Under the pieces are notes generated by a model. The model was given only the letters and a program-made list of their open reading frames with translations. It was not told where the DNA came from and made no database searches. The position numbers were made by a program, and so were the translations under genes. From positions 3,257 to 67,256 of the forward strand of contig JBEKGC010000002.1 of the NCBI GenBank assembly GCA_050013055.1: DNA of 64,000 nucleotides, in the 5' to 3' direction. Within the stretch, counting starts at the first letter, position 1. Each line of letters starts with the position of its first letter. Shown here in pieces: positions 63,500 to 64,000 of this stretch. The stretch is from Palsa-504 sp050013055 (GTDB lineage Bacteria > Actinomycetota > Actinomycetes > Streptosporangiales > Streptosporangiaceae).

Positions 63500-64000
63500 C
63501 CCGAAGCGATCAGGACCGGACGACGAAGACGGCGAGCAGGCCGCGCTCGAACTGCTCTCAAGCGGGAAGCTAGAGGTCGAAGGGCGCCTGGTCGACGCGT
63601 CCAACGCGACGCTCTATTGCACGGTCAGCGTGCCAGGGCGCAAGCTGGCCAGTTCCAAGAGCCAGAAGACCCAGAACAGCCAGGAAAACCGGGTTGCCTG
63701 CGTCTACAAGCCGGTCGCCGGCGAGCGCCCGCTGTGGGATTTCCCCACCGGCACGCTGGCGGGCCGGGAGGTCGCGGCCTACGCCGTGTCCCGCGCGGCG
63801 GGCTGGGACGTGGTCCCGCCCACCGTGCTGCGGGACGGGCCGTTCGGTCCCGGCATGTGCCAGCTGTGGATCGACCACGACACGGACGTGGACCTGATCG
63901 CGTTGTCCCGCCGCGCCGATCATGCCGGGCTGCGCGACATGGCCGTGTTTGACGCCGTGGTGAACAACGCGGACAGGAAGATCGGTCACCTGCTGCCGGT
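63492..64000 (+). CDS. SCO1664-family (PI3/PI4-kinase-like) protein, 5' part
   Basis: An open frame from ATG 63492 runs to the window edge without a stop, giving 169 residues. It begins MLDPKRSGPDDEDGEQAALE, then LLSSGKLEVEGRLVDASNAT, VACVYKPVAGERPLWDFPTG, LAGREVAAYAVSRAAGWDVV and MCQLWIDHDTDVDL, and ends near VFDAVVNNADRKIGHLL. VYKP plus the NNADRKIGH segment are the nucleotide- and metal-binding parts of the kinase-like SCO1664 group. It overlaps the DUF3090 stop by eight bases, which supports translation as one unit. The 3' end lies outside the window. Confidence 0.88.
   Translation, partial: MLDPKRSGPDDEDGEQAALELLSSGKLEVEGRLVDASNATLYCTVSVPGRKLASSKSQKTQNSQENRVACVYKPVAGERPLWDFPTGTLAGREVAAYAVSRAAGWDVVPPTVLRDGPFGPGMCQLWIDHDTDVDLIALSRRADHAGLRDMAVFDAVVNNADRKIGHLLP

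Overview
The window is a stretch of very GC-rich actinobacterial chromosome. The evidence is strong G/C bias at third codon positions, frequent GTG starts, ATGA stop/start overlaps, and marker genes of actinobacteria: Pup ligase pafA, the WYL regulators pafB and pafC, tatA/tatC next to a HelY-type helicase, a mycobacterial-type fabG-inhA pair, and DUF3090, DUF3099 and DUF3866 genes. The order pafA ... FKBP lipoprotein, DUF3866, pafB, pafC, tatA, tatC, helY is the usual actinobacterial neighbourhood. A Streptosporangiales-like organism is plausible, but the genus cannot be named from sequence alone. No rRNA, tRNA, CRISPR array, transposase or integrase was recognised.

Positions 1-33,500 are dominated by envelope glycan genes. 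After the tail of a secreted beta-helix protein there is an array of large polytopic membrane proteins in three paralogous families, labelled here A (five copies), B (two) and C (two). The gene triplet B-A-C(reverse) occurs twice (3472-8024 and 11355-15972). The two copies flank a sugar-nucleotide module: nucleotide-sugar dehydrogenase, Dpm1-like GT2 and NAD-dependent epimerase. They are bracketed by two A proteins of a second subfamily. After pafA the theme continues with a PAP2/IPC-synthase-like protein, a GT39-like protein, an MptB-like mannosyltransferase, a DUF2079 protein, a 729-residue GT-C-like protein, a GtrB/Dpm1-like GT2, a GT4-methyltransferase fusion, a YbhN-like flippase-domain protein and a fifth A protein. 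About thirteen predicted GT-C-type membrane proteins lie in 32 kb, which suggests a lipid-carrier-dependent extracellular glycan pathway.

Positions 33,500-42,130 carry the conserved block: a two-domain FKBP lipoprotein, DUF3866, pafBC, tatAC and helY. Positions 42,200-46,830 carry a secreted GH15 glucoamylase/glucodextranase-like enzyme, a cysteine-dioxygenase-like protein and a PadR regulator. A gene-free, repeat-rich island of about 1.1 kb follows (46,834-47,916), then DUF3099, a tldE/tldD pair on the minus strand, and fabG-inhA-purU on the plus strand.

Positions 54,800-61,170 form a peptide-type ABC transporter operon: lipoprotein, two permeases and one protein with both ATPases. An 18-bp perfect hairpin separates the binding protein from the rest. 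The window ends with a DUF1707-FHA protein, an MSMEG_4193-type histidine phosphatase, a DUF3090 zinc-ribbon protein and the 5' part of an SCO1664-family gene running off the right edge.
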